Shown: piece after piece, positions 48,101-59,089 of the stretch
Layout: each line of letters opens with the position of its first letter
Numbering within the stretch: the first letter of the stretch is position 1
DNA from: Paramacrobiotus metropolitanus
Lineage: Eukaryota > Tardigrada > Eutardigrada > Parachela > Macrobiotidae
Reading direction: 5' to 3'
Assembly (NCBI RefSeq): GCF_019649055.1
Contig: NW_026570451.1
Location: 1-64,000 of the forward strand
DNA: 64,000 nucleotides
Notes under the pieces: model-generated
What the model saw: the letters and a program-made list of their open reading frames with translations, nothing else
What the model was told of the DNA's origin: nothing
The model's database searches: none
Made by a program: the position numbers and the translations under genes

Positions 48101-51100
48101 GTTTTAATAAAAAATTAATGATATTCGCTTTTGACAGATATCTTTTAGACATTGGTTTAAAGGTTTAAACAGTTTCTAATAATAAATGCATAACATGACT
48201 GGGTATTTCGAGAAGAGATTTTGAGGTTCTAACAATTTTTAATAATGAGACTTTTAATATATATACTTGTTGTTTTTGACATTAATGCGGAAAATCAGTT
48301 CGGCTCACAAGTCAGCACACAGCTCCCGGCTTTCGTTGTCGGCAGATTTGTGCAATATTTGAAGGTTCGTTTCTAACCATAAGGTAAAATATTCTATAGA
48401 AGTATTCTCGTAGCGTGTGTGTATTGGTTGTTTGATTTTGCTCCGATACCTTTTCAAAAAGTTGTTGGAGTGCATTTCATCAAAAGTATGGCTTCGCATC
48501 TGCTTTCCGCAGTTTTTAGTTTTTATTTTACAAAACTAGCAGACCCCGCGCAAATTGCGCGGAATAAGTCCGCGAAGGATTACTACCTTTTCATCACTAA
48601 ACTCAAAACTATAAAATAACGATTACAAATGTAATTTTAATGAGCGAAACTTAGTACAATTTATTTTATTTCCACTGGTGAATGTTTTAATGGCTTAAAG
48701 TCTCGTAGATTCGTTGGCTCAGATTACGGAATAACGTAAGCGTAGAAATTTGAAAGTTGCCGTTTCCATGTGTACCTCGTAGTTCTAGCTACAGACAGTA
48801 AATAAATATTAAATAAATAAATTCAAAGATCCACGTCTGCCGCTCCTGATTTCCGGCAGCATTTTCCTGATTGGCGCAGGCGTCCCGTTACAGTACCTTT
48901 TATATGTACCACAATCACTGCGGAGAGCTGGCATTGTCCAACTTCCCGTGTTTTATTTTGTTTTTGTTAGGGAATCATATATAAAAAAAATATTCAAAAA
49001 ATATAATCAAAATTGGCGTGCTTCTCACGTCAAATTTTTGGATGTCGGATCAAAGCGTTGGAATTTATAACAAAATTAAGTCGCTTAATTTCTGCAAAGG
49101 TTACTGGTACAAATTCTAAATGGAATTTTAAATTTCATAGATGATTTTCATAAAAAGCTTTAAAAGCAACAACAATTTTCATGACAATTGTAGTAACATA
49201 ATAATTAGGTCAACCCTTTCCTTTTAAATTTTTTGAAAAGCAGAAGGGACAAATCGCTTAAACACTCGCGCTCGGAGCAAAATTTCCCGCCATCCCTGTG
49301 AATTTTCCGTGTTTTAATGAGTCGGTACATCACGCGCCCGGCTCACTGTTACCACAGACTGTATTTTCCGCCATTTTGAACTCCAAATCTGTTCTTGACT
49401 CCGTAATAACAATCTGATTCCAGATTCCAGTTTTTGACCTACGACCACCGCTACTGCCCACGCTTAATAATAAAAAAAACCAAAATGTAGAAAATATCCA
49501 AGATGACTGACCGACAATTCCTACTGACCACTGACCAATTACATACACTGGACGACAAAAAGAAGTTGATGAGGTGCGACCGCACACTGGCCGGTCGATT
49601 TCAACTTCTTTTCCTCGTCCATTGTAACTATTACAGTGTTTTGCAAATCGCAATACCGTTCCTTCCCGGCCTCCCTTACCCTTTGTACGCTCTTTCGCCA
49701 TGGCTTTGAAGCTCTGAAGGAGCAAATAAATTAAACAAATTTATAGTATCCCAACCCCGACCGCCCCCCCCCACAAAATAGCGTCCCCTTCCGAAGGCCT
49801 TGCACAAATTTTGAACTTGTAATTGGACACTAATCGGTATCCTAATTGGTAAAATACGGTACCGTAACTCTGCGAGTGTATTAAAAGCTGCCAGAACCAA
49901 AACCACTTTGGGAGGCGACTACTTTATCTTGAGAATTTTGAGCCGTTCGTAATGGACCGCTGTGGAGTCTTTCGTAATAGCCTTTTTTAAACTTCATTTG
50001 CTTTTTGAAAATTACTTTTTAGAAAATTTACTGATTCAGGGCTATCACCACAGAGCCATAACTGTAATGGCTGTTGTGAATTGTGGTGTGCTAACGAACC
50101 TGATAGCGAAATAAGTATTTAAGCAAATGCATTGTTCGCATTAGCATAGCCTCTCGCACTCGAAGTGGCAGTTAAAGCGTTAACTGGTTTTTGACGTTCC
50201 CGTAGGTTTTGCATGTTAAGTTTTTGAATTTTTTCTCAAAACTGGTTTTGGTTTTCACAAAAGTGACTTTTTTGGGCTCATCTACAGGCTGTACTTTGCG
50301 TTATCGAATGATATACAGAGACCTAAGTTTCGCCTGCTGTGTCGCTCAGAAAAGGGAGACAGACACGATTTCTGTGCACCTTCTTATTCTTTTATTATTT
50401 TACAAAATGAGCAATAAAGAAAAGTTTTTTATGAATAATGTTTTCCATATGCATTCCCGTTTTTTATCAAACATTCTAAATATGCTGAACTCTGAATGCA
50501 TGCCAGTTAATCAACGGTCCGAGTTAGAACTACTCGTACAACATGTCTCAAAAGAAAAGGTTTTACAATGACATACTGTGTTGTCGAGTCAACTTGGCAC
50601 CTTTTTTACAGTGAGTCCTATCCGCTTAACGTATAAGTAGGTATAACTCGCTGTATCAAAAGGTGTCAAGTTGACTCGACAACACAATGCTATCCTAAAG
50701 GCTAAAACCAAGCAAGTACTCGTACATCTATTCACTAATGTCATCAAGTATACGAGCTTGCAGTTTGCTCACTGGACAGTGTTGATATCTCATGGTCAGT
50801 TAGTGATTTTGTGGAAAGAAACAACAACAGCCCAATTTCGAGCAGTTGCTCATGAAATTTAAAATCAACTGCTCTTGCAGTTAACTGTATTTTATTTCTC
50901 AAAAAATTGATTTACCGGTGCCAACGAGCCGGTTCCGGCAAAGCTAGCTCCGGTACAGCATTCATACTACTGTATATGTATACTGAAACCCAGAAAATAC
51001 TAGCAATTTCTGCGATCTGAAACGATAAGTGATAATCGTAAGCACTTTAAGGAAGTAACTACTAAAATATGGTTGTAATTATTTGTGTTTGCTCACATAG

Positions 51101-54100
51101 TGAATTTCAATGGCCGACTTAATTTAAATTAAATTATATTGTTCGAATATTAGTAGAAGAAAATTTTGTTTAAATACAACTGCCTACTCCGTAAGAAATT
51201 AAAATTTAAGTATTCTAGAAAAACTCTAGTTGTGGTTATATTTTCATGATGCAGCAGGCTGCAACTAACTGTAAGTTTAACTGGTGAGCGTAGCTACTAG
51301 CTAGGTAGTTGCCATTTCAATACCAGGTTTGAATTATTTAAGGATTCGAGGGAATGATTTGCAATCGATATAAAAAATCTGCTATCGAATTTCACGCGAA
51401 TCAGATGTGCGGAGTAAGCTTTTTCGCTTCTTCGCCAGACACGGCCACTAGAATGTAAGGACTTCTTTACAATATTAGTAAATATTGCTAGAACGGTAAA
51501 ACCTATACGTAGCTAAAAATCACTTTCAAGGCTATATTAATAATTCTATTATTAAAACCTGCTAAAATCTTAAAACCGCTTTTTAAAAATCACTGTCAAA
51601 ACTATATATTATTATTTTTTATTTTTAAAAACTGCTAAAACCTTAAAACCGCTTTTTGAAAAATCACTTTCAAAACTATATATTAATAGTTTTATTTTTA
51701 AATACTGCTAAAACCTTAAAACCGCTTTTTGAAAAATCACTGTCAAAACTATATATTATTTATTTTATTTTTAGAAACTGCTAAAACCTTAAAACCACTT
51801 TTCGAAAAATCACGGTCAAAACTATATATTATTAATTTTATTTTTAAAAGTTTTAAAAGTTTTAAAAGTTTTAAAAGTTTTAAAAGTTTTAAAGGTTTTA
51901 CAGGTTTTACAGGTTTTACAGGTTTTACAGGTTTTACAGGTTTTAAAGGTTTTAAAGGTTTTAAAGGTTTTAAAGGTTTTAAAGGTTTTAAAGGTTTTAA
52001 AAGTTTTAAGACTTGGCCCACTTTGTACCTACAGTGTCAACTGGGACCGGGCCACAACGGAAAATTAGGAATTTCTCATGACTTAGCTGGGCCAAAACTG
52101 ACTACGCGTTGACCAGTTAATAAAAACCGCGCAAAAAGTTTTGGACTGTAATAAGATGGTACGAAATACGAATACAAGTATACAAGTATCGGTTGCACTA
52201 GCTGTTGTTGGGATAATCGAGGTGTTGAATAATAATTGGAAGCATTGAAATCTTTTTAAATTTGAATTTTTTTTATCGAATTGATAATTTTATTTTCTGA
52301 ATTAATTGCGCACCTTTCGTGTATATAAAATGGGCTTCTTTAATGATACAATATGCATAGCTCGTAAGTGAACCGCATATTAGCACTGGTGACCTTTCGG
52401 CGTTTCGCGCTTTATGTCTTGAGAATACAAGGCATTCCTCAAATGAGTGCAGCGAAATGTCACCCTCCACAGGTGTCCGGGTGCGCCTCGGGCACCCACG
52501 TTCAGTGCTTGCGTGCTGTGAATTTATGCGTTCTGTACGTATTTTGTACGTAGTTGACAGCAACTGCCACGTAGTAAGATTTCGTTCTGTATGTTTTTGC
52601 CAAGCTTCCAAGCTTGGAAAATTTAGCAGTACTCACCCTGCAGAATCACGGAATGCGCATGAGCGCCAGAAAATCGGAAACCGATTCTTCAATAAAATTG
52701 CGCTTTCGCACTGTTGGAGTTCATTGCTCCGCCGAAATCTAGGACGTTATTCAGTAAACTAAGCCTAAAATTATTTTATTAAACCGGCCGTTTACCACAA
52801 GAAATACGGAGTCGAAGTCGAAGCTGTTTTTGGTAATTAGTTAGAAGCATATCGTACGACTGTCTTCCAGGCTGGAGATGATAATTATGTTTTGTAGAAA
52901 ACAGGCGCGTACTGGTTATGTTTTTGCAGGGTATGCATGCTGTGGCACCTAATGCTGCCGGAACACCTCGTCACTAGGAACGTCTTAGTTGATATCGCCG
53001 TCGAAATATATGATACGCTAAACTCCCTCTGGAGCGACACTTACAGTCTCACCATGGTACTCGACCAAATGATTACCAAGCACACGAAAACGCTTACCCT
53101 TGCCGATTTCGGTGGCAGAGGGGAATTCGAAATACGGGCACACACGACACTGGAAGTGCTCCTTGCCAAAGGGATCAAAGTACCAATGATTATTATCAAA
53201 AACTGTGCGAATGCGAATGGGGAACTAGTAAAGAATGCAGTGGGAAGTGGAAATTACGAATGCGAAAACTTTTCAAAGCTGATGGCCGTTTGTGATCAGC
53301 TGTTGATAGTGAATCACGAATTTACTGTTCAAACGTTTTTCCGCGAACCCGCATTATCTGTATTATCTGTTGGACAGCCACAAGCACTTCCAGAGCCGGA
53401 ACAGAGGTTTCTACGACCTCGTTGCGACGACAAAGATTATCGGGTCGTTGCAATCAACCGACTCATTTTACACTCAGCAGAAACAAGTGACCAGCACGTG
53501 CGGCTTTTCTTACTGGCGGTCAATAACAGTTATCCACCTATAAGCCACTTCGTCTACGATAAAGTGGCAGTTATATACCAGCGTTGGCTGCAGACTTTGG
53601 TTTACCCGGAAGACTGGGCCGCAGTTCGAAATTTTCTTAACCTGTGAGTACCGTTGTTTGACTTCAATAAAGTGCATTCTAAAGGGAAAATAGATTTGAA
53701 AATGAATTGGTCGTAGTCATTGTCTCTTGACCTTTAAAGTTTTGATACGAATGCGATGTATTAGTGGTCTAAGGTTATAAAGGGTAGTTCATATTTATAT
53801 TGTTCTTGTAGTATTGAGGCGCGCTGTTACAATATTGAGGCGCGCTGTTACAAACAACCAAATCTTTTTCTAGAAAATGGAGTGGTCAGCCTGAATATTG
53901 TATTCAGGCTGACCACTCCATTTTCTAGCAAAACATTTGGTTGTTTGCTAAATTTGGTTCCTTCTTTGCAAGTACAGTGTTGCGGTATCGAGCAATGCAC
54001 TGGAGTCCTGCACTCGATAAGTCTTCAATCTTTCAGGCTACGCCCATTTCTGCCGATTTCCATAGAGTTTTATTTGCACAGTATTCCAGCCTGTTTGCCT

Positions 54101-54835
54101 TTTAGCCGAGTGTCTCAGCTGTGGTTACATGTTGGATAATGGATACTACACTATATTTAACTACTACGACTATTACTTCAAACTTCGTCTGCCATAATTA
54201 TACATAATTATCATATTATGCTTGCTGGTTTCAACCGTGTAGCGCCTACGTAATAGTCAAGATAGTCTCATGCTCATAGTCTCATACTCGTCGTCCAGAG
54301 ATTCGATTGTATTGTACTAAACGGGTTGCGGAAAACGGTGTACTGATTTTCAGGCCATTTGAACAACCTGCGGCCGTAGAATTACCAAAGCCTCTTACGT
54401 ATAGTGTCACGGGCACACTATGCGATTGTTACTCCAGTCTTCGCTATTGCTACAGCCGAAGTTTAGATATCGGTGCCCTCGTAAACGCTAATTTCCGTAT
54501 CCCCCCGTATACAGTACTAAAGAAACTGTTAACGTTAACTGTTGTTACTGCCGCTCTACAGGAGTACAGACTGAATCGAACTTTGCTCCTGTAGGGCGAC
54601 AGCGTCGACAAGGCTATATACGGTAACAGCTGCTAAGAATGTTGTAGCTGATTGCGGTTACACTTCGAAGCATTAATGCCAGTTATTTTCTAACAGATTC
54701 AGCGGATTTCACTTGGATGGAAGCCTGCAACGATGGGATACACTGGATCTCAGAAAGCTGAACATCCCTGCTTTAAACAGACTAACTTTAGCGGCGATAG
54801 ATGAAACTTTTAAGGATGCAGACAATGACTACTAA
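45173..54835 (+). CDS. Unknown-family protein, copy II (Tudor/Agenet-like N-terminus)
   Basis: Three exons with matching phases: 45173-45972, 52930-53643 and 54697-54835, about 550 residues. The start is MLFVYGTPLFFRHFG, conserved with copy I. Exon 1 has NTVLVKRDSGEWWLGYVQDI, GDLFFINFDSS and WIHTRHIWPHDYF, then a second similar module (PLIFRPGRIAF, CKFVHESQIV). I infer Tudor/Agenet-type beta-barrels from this pattern of aromatic strands, not from a search. Exon 2 reads LWHLMLPEHLVTRNVLVDI, LTLADFGGRGEFEIR, LLAKGIKVPMIIIKNC and NFSKLMAVCDQLLIVNHEF. Exon 3 ends LDLRKLNIPALNRLTLAAID to a stop. Exon 1 has frame breaks near 45745, before ACESLLA, and at GAAATGG (one A short). Intron 1 is 7 kb and holds a fold-back element. 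The function is unknown. Confidence 0.75.
47525..48260 (+). repeat. Tandem array of ~80-100-bp units, left arm
   Basis: About eight units containing tatagttttgacagtgattt and ggttttagcagtttttaaaa, increasingly diverged toward the element centre. Confidence 0.9.
48546..48562. repeat. Palindrome CCGCGCAA-A-TTGCGCGG
   Basis: A GC-rich 17-bp perfect odd palindrome in AT-rich sequence. Confidence 0.85.
50578..50685. mobile_element. 108-bp MITE-like hairpin
   Basis: Arms of 28 bp starting GTGTTGTCGAGTCAACTTGG, with one mismatch, around a loop of about 50 bp. No clear target duplication. Nested inside the 4.5-kb fold-back element. Confidence 0.65.
51490..51845 (-). repeat. Tandem array of ~95-bp units, right arm (inverted)
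   Basis: Units of aaaccgctttttgaaaaatc and actgtcaaaactatatatta, the reverse complement of the left array. Confidence 0.9.
51846..52010 (+). repeat. 9-bp tandem array (GTTTTAAAA / GTTTTACAG / GTTTTAAAG)
   Basis: About 18 nine-bp units in three homogeneous blocks. Because 9 is a multiple of 3, all frames are periodic and one long ORF is created without coding meaning. Confidence 0.95.
52450..52490. mobile_element. Terminal remnant of the CCTAAGAA fold-back family
   Basis: gcgaaatgtcaccctccaca then ggtgtccgggtgcg matches 6818-6851 (gcgaaatgtcacactcccaa, atgtccgggtgcg) closely. No array is attached. Confidence 0.55.
53853..53946. repeat. Long near-perfect hairpin (arms ~45 bp)
   Basis: In intron 2 of copy II. 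The inner arm ctagaaaatggagtggtcag is followed by cctgaata, a loop of ttg, then its exact complement. Outer arms (aacaaccaaat / atttggttgtt) pair after small internal loops. A tandem duplication of ttgaggcgcgctgttacaa precedes it. Confidence 0.85.
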
Positions 54836-57719
54836 CCGTTAACAGCTTTGATGCTTTCGCCGTTACTGACTCGTCGTTCGTTTGCCAATTATTTTTGTCT
54901 GTTTGAAGGTTGCAACGTACGATGTTCTCTCTGGCACACAGATCTTCGCAAAACTTTCTAGACAGAAAACGAGAGAAACAGTATTTCGCCATCGCATGGA
55001 TATAGCGCAAGAGGGCGGGGCTTTAAAATTTAGTCTAAGCCTCTCGCAGATGTGCAAGGACACTGGTCAGTTGCACGATTCTTACAAAATTAGGGGTGGG
55101 TCTCAGTTTCGAAGCGAATTTTCGCTATGGTATGGTTGATCAACCGGCGCACGAGATGGCTGTAAGCAGTGGCCACCCCGAAGACACTTCGCGAAGTGGG
55201 TCGCTGTATCGCAGGAGATTCGCTTCAAATCTGAGAGCACCCTAAGGTTTTTCTAAAAGAATGCGTAATGTTTTCAGAGTATTTTTTCATGAAAAACCTG
55301 AGTAATAAAAGGAAATTCTGATTTGAAGAAAATTCTAAACTGGGCTAGCGCTTAAAAATTTATGCTACTGGACAGTGGTCAAATCACCAGAGACAAGACT
55401 TCCAATAAATATTAAAATTGGAATGCGTCGGTTTCACTAAAATCATGTATGATATGTTTTCGTAACCCATACAGCTATCATATAGGCCGTATCTGAGAAA
55501 ATTTGTAATACGAAAGTAATTAAGGGAAATCATAAGTTTAGCAGCTGCTTTTGCCAATTAAACTATCTGAATTCCACATTGCCAACTGACCTGCAGCCGC
55601 ACAGAATATACGAGAACATTATTAACGGTTGGAAGGCAGTAACCTTTACATTCACCAGACATCTTCTGAAATTCCCTGTTGTATACTTAACCTTCTTACC
55701 GTTTTCACGGGTTCTGTCGCTATGGATTTGAGGGTTAAAGTTACCTGGTTCGCACATTATGTTTAGGCTTCTTTAGGGTTTTAGAAATAGACATACAAAG
55801 TAGCTAAAAATTTAGAAATAGACATAGCTGGTAGTATTCCTTTGGGATTGTTGCTTACTATTCTGGATACGAACCCGGTTCTGACGGTAGCTGTCTAAAA
55901 TACCTTATTTGCTTCGAAAGTAAGTACAAAATAAGTTCCAGGTTCGCATACGAGTATGTGTATCTCGCACTTATCTTAATGTGTAAAGCCTGCCTTAACC
56001 GGTGCATGCCTTCAACGAAGTACTGGGTAAGCGGAATTCTGAAACAGCTGGATACCATCGTAATTTTCTGTACTTATCCTAGCAGCGAAATTTGTTCATG
56101 TTGCCGTAGTTACGAATTTACGGGGATTATTCATGATATAAGAGCTTTATTGCCTTTTGCCGCACCACTGCCACCACTGTGCTGCGCCCGTATTTTTGCT
56201 ACCAGCATTTTCGGTTGCGTTAGGGCATTTTCGTTGTGACTTCGAGCTTCGAGAGTTTTTGTACTTTGTTTGAACTGGAGAAAGTCTGAATCACACCTGC
56301 AGAATCGTCCTGTCTGCTCTGCTTGTTGATCGCCCTTTGACCCTATCGCTTTTCGCTATCCTTGAATACTTGATAATTTTAAAAAGGAATTTAGGAGTCG
56401 ATGTACGATGTAGTCAGTAATGCCAGTAAACGTGACCTTTACGTTTCTTCTTATAAATTATTATTGATTTTTATTCTATGAAGTACAGTTATACCGTATG
56501 TCTATAACAACAACCCATGATAATACTCAAATTAAGTACCCACAGTATTAAGTTCTGGATTTTCAGTGGTTTCGTGCGAGACCGAAGGGAACAATACTGC
56601 ATGACCGACAGACAGACAAAAACGCCGTATTCTTGTACCTATAGAGTCTTACTTTATGTTTTCTATACAGTTGAAATTCATACACTAAATGCTATAATTT
56701 TTTTAATATATTACGTTTTTATTTATATTTATATAATCTTTTTTATTTATGTGACCGACGGACAGATTAGTACGTGACCGACGGACAGACAAAATTCCAG
56801 TTTCCTTGAACATAGAGGACCTTCGCTTCGCTCCGGTCGATTAGATATGTACGGTGATAGTGAATGGCCTCTAGATAAAGCCATAAAGGTCATCCACGAG
56901 CAGATGTTCATGGATGACCTTTACTGGCAGTCTGTCATATTATGAGTTATGCATGTACATAGTGTGCGTACAACTAGTTCAGAATACTACTGTAGTAATT
57001 AAGTACTTAGCACCTGCTCTACGAGTGTATTTACTTCGTACCTGCTCTACGAATAAATCAGATACATTATAATTATCTATATTTTCTTCACACGTAAATA
57101 TCTTATACATAGCAGCAAACGTCTTTATTTGCTTCGGAAATCATTTACATTTCTTATAACTCTAACTCCAGTATTCTAATACTAACTTTGAAAGATGAAA
57201 TATCGTCGCAAAAGCAGAATGCCACATTATTAAAAACCTGCATAAAAAAAACCTGATTACAGTGTATGTCGCTCGCGATCGGGTGCAAACAGGAGCAACC
57301 ATTTTTGGCGATGGCATCATATAACCGCGCAGTGTCCGCTGCAGTTGGTACATAAAGGGACTGTACGAGTCCACATCCCAAATTCCCAATCATGTTGATT
57401 GTTGCGGATAACGATTGAAGAAGTTGTAGGTTGGCATGGAACGGCTTCCATAAGCACCATACTTAACAGAGTCACACCGTACAGGGATATAACAATCCAA
57501 ACCTGGAGCTTATGCACAGACTATAGAACGATTTTGCAAATTTGTTCTATGACGAATATTATGCGAATATCAAAATGTGAAATACAGTAGATAAGAATAG
57601 GTGTACTGTAATCTGTCTTAAAATAAGTGAAATCCGTTGCACATAATAAGAACGCAATGTAAAGGGTACAGTAAATAAGCACCTGCTGTATCAGAGAAAC
57701 CTTTATGCGAGTACCGGTA
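54836..57719. other. Intergenic, no gene seen
   Basis: AT-rich with short ORFs only. Two related strings, gaccgacagacagac and gtgaccgacggacag, occur at 56580-56620 and 56750-56790, probably a retroelement tail. A hairpin lies at 56885-56922 (AAAGGTCATCCA arms). Confidence 0.5.
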
Positions 57720-57727
57720 ATTACGAG

Positions 57728-58027
57728 CAGGCCCGTCTTCAGCTTTTGGAAGGGGGTGGCGCACGACTTTACGCCAGCTGCGCCAATTGAAAAATGGCAG
57801 AAAATTTGAGAAAAATCGTAGAAAAGTGGCTCCCACTTTTCTATGATTTTCCTCGTTTTTTAAGCCATTTTCTACGATTTTCTTTGAAAATTTCGGTGCG
57901 CCCCTTGCGCCAGTCCGATTTTCTTGCATCTGCGCCAGTTTTTGCGCCGGCTCAATTTTTTCAAAAACTTCCGCTCCGGTTTGGGGTGGGGCGCGCCAGT
58001 GCTCCACCCCTCTTAAAGACGGGCCTG
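57728..58027. mobile_element. hAT-type MITE, 300 bp
   Basis: Terminal inverted repeats CAGGCCCGTCTT / AAGACGGGCCTG, flanked by an exact 8-bp duplication ATTACGAG at 57720-57727 and 58028-58035. Eight-bp duplications and CAG-starting termini are diagnostic of hAT elements. The inside has nested inverted repeats (cgtagaaaagtggc...) and no transposase. Confidence 0.88.
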
Positions 58028-58557
58028 ATTACGAGTATTTAAACCGTACGAATGCGTCAGTGAATGTATTACGTGCTGTGAATATTTTATAGTAAATATT
58101 TTATATTAAATTTCAATACGAATATGTATATGCTTATTGATCGATAATATTCTCAGTCAAATAAGGAACTGCGTACAATAATACTGCATACGACTGATAC
58201 GAGTATATTATTTTGTTCGATTGTGACTTTCGCTGCTTAATTATTAAAATTATGAAAGTATGCTATGTCGTATCGTATGTACTCTAGCATTTCAGGATAA
58301 TAATTAAGAAATACTACTCTAGAGTACATACGAATTACGATACGGTACTAGTCTACTACGAGTAGAGCTACTATTACAGCACAGAGCTACTTACCTATAC
58401 GAGTTATATCGACTAATAAAAATGCAAACGAAATATTAATATTATTTATTGGGATAAATTGCAGAAAGTATCGAAGATTGTGAAATTGATGACAACAACT
58501 ATTCAGTAATTTTCAGAAATTCAGAAACTGACAGTACAACGAATCAATAATTTTAAA

Positions 58558-58696
58558 ATGCGTAAAACATTCACTTTTCTGCGTTGTCGTCGTTATGTTA
58601 GCTGTATCTTTATGCCCAGTGTTTGTTGAGACCTTCTACAGAAAATTCATTACGATGTATCTTAAGCACTACCAAACAAAAATACTTGTACAAAAA
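58558..58696 (+). CDS. Possible signal-peptide exon (hypothetical)
   Basis: ATG gives MRKTFTFL. After one assumed missing base the frame reads CVVVVMLAVSLCPVFVETF then YRKFITMYLKHYQTKILVQ, ending at a strong donor GTAAGT. The hydrophobic core suggests a secreted protein. No second exon was found and the frame requires a correction, so this is weak. Confidence 0.2.
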
Positions 58697-59089
58697 GTAA
58701 GTAAGTAATTCCACAGCACCGTTGTTAATGCGCTTTAATTCAACACTTTGACTCCATACAACATACACCTCAAGAAAATGGGTTAAATCAATTATGGAAT
58801 TTTCTTAAGCAGAGAGCCACACAATCTAAATGGCAAACCGAAACCTCAAAAACATATTAAAACCTTCTCATTGTTAGCATAGCTGCCAGAGCATACAGCA
58901 TACAGACTGTCTGCGCTTACATAATAAAAATCCGAACAGTTAACAAAAACTATGAGACGTCAGACAAAGCGCACAACCGCAAGATCCATCACCAGTTATG
59001 AGAAAACTCCCGTTATTATCCTTCGAAAATGAACGACAGGCAAGCAGCGATAAACAGAGAGCGGAGACAATGAGATGCCGATGTGCCGT

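Larger units (their letters stand above)
47511..52032. mobile_element. 4.5-kb fold-back element with subrepeat arms
   Basis: The ends are inverted copies: GTAGGTACAAAGTGGGCCAA on the left and its reverse complement on the right. Inside them, arrays of about 95-bp units (tatatagttttgacagtgat...ggttttaaggttttagcag) lie in opposite orientation at 47525-48260 and 51490-51845. The 3.2-kb middle has short ORFs but no transposase I can recognise. It sits in intron 1 of the unknown-family gene and largely accounts for that intron being 5 kb longer than in copy I. No target-site duplication was found. Confidence 0.75.

Noticed and set aside
51729-52112. 127-codon ORF with SFK/GFT/GFK repeats
   Set aside because: It is produced by a 9-bp tandem DNA array, which keeps every frame periodic. 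The opposite strand is equally open, and it lies in a fold-back arm.
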